Part shown: positions 60,301 to 64,000 of the stretch, in pieces
Position numbering within the stretch: position 1 is the first letter of the stretch
How the letters are laid out: each line of letters opens with the position of its first letter
Source: Amphiduros pacificus
Taxonomy: Eukaryota > Annelida > Polychaeta > Phyllodocida > Hesionidae
Length of the DNA: 64,000 bases
Reading direction: 5' to 3'
Assembly (NCBI GenBank): GCA_949316495.1
Contig: OX439010.1
Location: forward strand, 17,044,809 to 17,108,808
Notes under the pieces: model-generated
Told to the model about the DNA's origin: nothing
Databases searched by the model: none
The model's input: the letters and a program-made list of their open reading frames with translations, nothing else
Made by a program: the position numbers and the translations under genes

Positions 60301-63166
60301 CCCCACTCCCACAACCTGACGCTGCCGTCCTGAGATCCCGTCAAATCTGACAAATAAAAAACCCCTTTTATAATTCACTGGAAAGTGCAACATGTTAAAT
60401 TACTATACGACAATTGATGCCGACCTTTCTTCAAGAATTTGTTGGTACATTTTTCAGTGTCTACATCAGAACATTTGTGTCTATAGCCTGAAACTGACCA
60501 TGACAGATTCTAGTGCTAAGACACTCTGTAAATCTCATATTGACAAATTGCTCAGTCTCGTCAGCCAATCATTGAGTGGACTTTTTCATGATAATTATCA
60601 CATCATTATTTAATCTTATTCAACAAGTTGAGCGCAAGTGTTAATCATGTAAGTCTTTATTTATGAAAATATAAAAAGTTTCATACCAGCTTTCAATATG
60701 AAAAATCTAATTTTCTAACTCTTAAAATCTACAATAAAAACTATGGACTCACAGTAGGGGAGATGAGGGTGAGCGCCCATCCTCCGTACCCCGGTCATGT
60801 GACGCTTAGCCAGCTGAAACAAAGGTCATGTGGTCAAGTACAATGTAAGCTTAGCAGTCATAGGTAGTTAACATTCCCTGCTGTGAACTGCACAACATCA
60901 GCATTTGAGAAGGTTTACTGGTTTTTCTATCACACATGATTTTTTTTTTATTTTACACATTTTTATTTTTGCATTTGCTTTTAGCAGTGAGAGGATATGT
61001 ATAAAACCTAATCATGTCTTTTCCAATCTGAATTGACATACTAATTAATGAGGGAAACTGTTCAAATATTTGTTGTTTTATCCTAATCATATTAAATACA
61101 AAGAATGTGCAATAATGAGAAAGAGAAAGTCTAAATCTAGGATAAAACATGAGAAATATAACACATGTCAGTTAAGTGTAACAGGTATTGAGAGGAAGAA
61201 TTGTGATTTGCCAACTGACATACTACAGAAACTAAATGCACAACACAAAATATTCATAATTTATTGATCATATTGAGCTACAAATGTTCCTATAATTTGC
61301 TGGATATTAAGCTTTGGGTTGAAAGAACAAGTGGTTAATAATGTACAAGGCAAAACATATAGTTTAAAAATGTGGAAAATGCACATCAAGGAAACTAGAG
61401 TGGTATCGAACAACCTTTACAGTGCAAATGATGTGATACAAAAAATGAGGTGGAAATTATGCAAGCTAAGTCGACTATCAGTACAATTCACAAAATACAT
61501 GTATAATGAAAATGAACATCTTTTCACATGGAAATATACTGTACATGTATGATTATCTACGATTAATGAACATTCCTAGTATACACCTCAAAGTTGGTGT
61601 TAATCTAAAAATCACAACATACTTTTTCATAAATTAACATTAATCAATGAACATGATTAATTTATGAAAAAAGCCCAAACACAACATTGAAAGTGGTTTC
61701 ACAAAATGAATACTGGGATTTGAGATCGATGCAAAAACACATAACATTAAAAAAAGATGTCATGCAGAAAGTGTAGGTGGCAGCACCGAGCTCCTAGCTC
61801 ACCCTTCGCATGAGTCGGCGGCTCCGATCCACGATGTAGTATGAAAACATCGGGTTGTTGATGCCAGGGATATTCAAACCCTTAATCTAAATCCCCAATC
61901 ACCATAATCCACACAGTAGATTATCATAATGAAGATTATTATATGGCAGATCCAGGGAATAGCATGAAAAGATAAAAGAGGGCAAAACCATCCCATTATG
62001 GAAGGAAACTATCACCGAGATGTGGCCAAAAAAATAGAATGATTGTGACGAGTCTCACCACGATCACGCGGCTAAACTGAAAGGGTATAGGACATGACTA
62101 TAAAAGGCAAATTGTCAAACTGACTTCACTCAATCACAAAAAATAGTGGATCCATGGTTGTAGGTATTGCTTCAATTTACGTTTTGGAATGCATTTTGTT
62201 TCTAATCATTCCAGCAAAAACTGAGTAGAGTGAATAATAGAGCTGAAATAATCTGGATAATTGGGCAGCTCCATCCTGCTTGTTGAGTATAAAACAATGG
62301 CTGGTGATACAGTAAAAAATTATCTCTAATCTTTTACACAATACATTCTAAATTCAGAATATTTTTTATAAAGTTTCTTATGTTTTTTTCTCATACAATC
62401 CATAAAACAGGTTTGCTATAAGAATATATAAATGATATCTTTTAATTATTCAAGAGATATGAAAAACGAGGCCCTTCTATGAATAGATGAGCCCCCTGGT
62501 GGAGGAATATAAGAGCCCCCTGGTGGAGGATGTACATACCACTCCGGCACCGCGCCCTGTGTGACCCATGGTGTACACTGTCGGAGCAGGAATCACTCCG
62601 GGAGCTACAGGGGTCTGTGAGGCTGGGTTTATGCCTCCCAGGGCCAGGCTGTACTTGTCCATCGGTGTCTGTACTAATAAGAATTCCTCAATGTCAGGCT
62701 TAGGTGGACTTGGTCTGAAACAAATCACATAAACAAATCTCATTTTATGTAATTTACACTTTTCATATATTTTTTTTTAAGTCAATGGCTTGCACACCAA
62801 ACCATTTTTAAACATATCATTTTATATAAAAGATTATATTTTTATTGCAGTTAGGCTAACAATCTACCAGTAAGTGTCTTGGTAATAACAGAAATCTGAA
62901 AAAAAATCCTTGTTCATGAGTGTCTGCCAGTTAAATCATAAAATTTATGATTTTTCTCTCTCTGTATCATAGCTCATTTCAGGCAGCCATTATAATACCA
63001 AATTGAATCCCACTTTGTCCCACTTTTCCCCTATTAAGTACCTGTGGATGTTTTCGATGTCATATTCGGTTTCATCTTCAAGCCATTGTGGTGGATTCAG
63101 GATTCCGGATATGTCCATCTCCACCACTTCCTTCTGCGTTGCCACGGATATACAATTCAGATTCGC
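57383..63166 (-). CDS. DMXL: DMXL (rabconnectin-3 alpha / DmX-like), C-terminal part
   Basis: Nine exons on the minus strand: 63166-63042, 62714-62540, 61886-61803, 60813-60753, 60346-60216, 60069-59992, 58726-58582, 58223-58006 and 57583-57383. All phases agree, giving the last 405 residues; the rest of this very large protein lies beyond the right edge. WD-repeat signatures VRLWEW, LCLWQV, NVCLWDT and IKVWAL mark the C-terminal propeller, and segments such as RHMTGVRRM, PYYLTGSQDGSVRLWEW, LRHTFQAHDAAI and SIFRNMGSGV match vertebrate DMXL1/2. Family role: scaffold with WDR7 that promotes V-ATPase assembly and acidification, also on synaptic vesicles. The last residues (DRDTIVNSWC) differ from vertebrates. 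The exon ending at 59992 is followed by a minisatellite derived from its own splice junction. Confidence 0.95.
57930..57992. repeat. Tandem 30-bp duplication beside a DMXL exon
   Basis: TCATTATATGGGCAGATTCC with ACAAGTATC is present twice in tandem within the last DMXL intron, about 15 bp downstream of the donor of the penultimate exon. The copies are virtually identical, so the event is recent. Confidence 0.9.
58857..60005 (-). repeat. 28-bp minisatellite made from a DMXL exon/intron junction, about 41 copies
   Basis: On the gene strand each unit is AGACCCTACCTT (the last four codons of the exon at 60069-59992, RPYL) followed by GTGAGTAATATATCAT (the first 16 intron bases). Copy 1 is the genuine junction and about 40 copies follow downstream in the intron. 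Most keep CTTGTGAGTAAT intact; a few read GTTAGT, GTATGT or GTAAGT. Variant pairs (GTTAGT then a unit with an extra TACCC) recur about 10 units apart, so blocks of about 280 bp were duplicated. Confidence 0.97.
61622..61673. other. Inverted repeat in a DMXL intron
   Basis: CTTTTTCATAAATTAA (61622-61637) and TTAATTTATGAAAAAAG (61657-61673) pair over about 16 bp with a 19-nt loop that itself contains ATTAATCA/TGATTAAT-like sequence. AT-rich; no other sign of a mobile element. Confidence 0.7.
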
Positions 63167-64000
63167 CTACAATCACAAAATTACTCATTTTGACTATATG
63201 CACAAATGCAAGTATATCTTATTTTATTTTGAATTAATTATGATTATCATAAATGCAAATATTGTTCAAACAACTAAAAAAATAAAAAAATAAAAAAATT
63301 ATTTTTTCCACTTCTGTAGATAACTTCTAAACAGTTTATCATTATGGTATATATGTAATATTATTATTTAAATGAAAATATTTTATTGCTTTTGGTTTTT
63401 GTTTTTTAAAATATTTTGATGTTTTTTGTTGTTTTTTGTACTTATGAAATAAGATATCAATCAATTTTAATGGATATATGGATAATAATCTTTTGTAAAA
63501 AAAACTTATTCTATATCTACACCACTCTTACTTATAAAACAGTTAGAATCGAGGGTTGTACAAGGTCAATAGGTCAATCTTACACAAAAAAAGATAGCTG
63601 ATGGTCACAAAAATTATCAAAGGATAAAAAAATGAATGTATACCCAGAGAGCAATTTCAAAGTGGTAGGTATTGTGTCAGACATATGCTACTTCTGGCAT
63701 GCATATAGATTACTACACATAGACATAGCATTTTGTTCACTCCTACCAAACCAAAGAAAGACTCAAACTTAAGAGGCAGAAAAGAAAGGCTTAAACTTAA
63801 GAGGCAGAAAAGAAAGGCTTAAACACGAAGCAAGAGCAAATTATTAGTAACATTATCAAATGTAAACATGTCAAACATAAGTAACTTTGTTTATCAAAAA
63901 ATAATTCAAACCAAATTGGCTGATATTATAAGAAAGTCTTAAAATGCCTATTTCAATCTGGTTTATTTGGTCAAATCATACATGCAGGAAAAAAAACTTT
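63167..64000 (-). other. DMXL intron at the right edge
   Basis: The next upstream DMXL exon is not in the window as far as I can see. AT-rich. A 27-28-bp tandem repeat (AAAAGAAAGGCTTAAAC, TTAAGAGGCAG) with about 2.5 copies lies at 63751-63826. Confidence 0.6.

Noticed and set aside
1-64000. Search for retroviral or other virus-derived elements and LINE coding regions
   Set aside because: No reverse transcriptase, integrase, capsid or envelope-like frames and no LTR pairs were seen; only small non-coding DNA elements are supported.

Overview
The window is nuclear DNA from an animal: AT-rich, with long introns and GT-AG splice sites. I assembled six protein-coding genes by reading exons, checking splice phases and comparing with remembered family sequences. 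They are a Wnt ligand (+, 3851-22176), the ER SNARE USE1 (-, 25279-28601), a TEX45/SAXO5-like axonemal microtubule protein (+, 31068-36971), the complex I subunit NDUFA13/GRIM-19 (-, 38925-42094), the lysosomal membrane protein GLMP (-, 45184-49047) and the last nine exons of a DMXL/rabconnectin-3 gene (-, 57383-63166, continuing off the right edge). The set and compact exons fit an invertebrate bilaterian. The Wnt looks most like the WntA class, absent from vertebrates, so a lophotrochozoan or invertebrate deuterostome is my guess; no species is claimed.

Layout. 1-3850 is the upstream region of the Wnt gene. 3851-22176 is the Wnt gene (4 exons, introns of 9.8, 3.1 and 4.4 kb carrying three minisatellites). 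22177-25278 holds the Wnt 3' UTR and the convergent USE1 3' end. 25279-28601 is USE1, with a composite repeat in intron 1. 28602-31054 is a probable shared promoter plus a 5' UTR intron of the TEX45-like gene. 31055-36971 is that gene, with a 29-bp minisatellite in an intron. 36972-38924 is a convergent intergenic stretch. 38925-42094 is NDUFA13, whose first intron carries a foldback element and a dense E-box/CRE cluster. 42095-45183 is intergenic with a piggyBac-type MITE. 45184-49047 is GLMP, with a TA-flanked MITE in intron 1. 49048-57382 is an 8.3-kb stretch with no firm gene but one clear MITE. 57383-64000 is the DMXL 3' part.

The genes are functionally unrelated (morphogen signalling, Golgi-to-ER SNARE fusion, axoneme, respiration, lysosome, V-ATPase regulation), so this is ordinary animal gene order, not an operon. 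USE1 and the TEX45-like gene are head-to-head and probably share a promoter.

The most unusual structure is in DMXL. The 28-bp minisatellite at 58857-60005 is built from the last 12 coding bases of an exon plus the first 16 intron bases. The authentic 5' splice site is therefore followed by about 40 tandem copies of itself, and use of any later copy would run into an in-frame stop. Other notable items: tandemly repeated poly(A) signals just after the USE1 stop codon, a MITE packed with TTAGGG-like motifs, and a twice-repeated E-box + CRE module in NDUFA13 intron 1.
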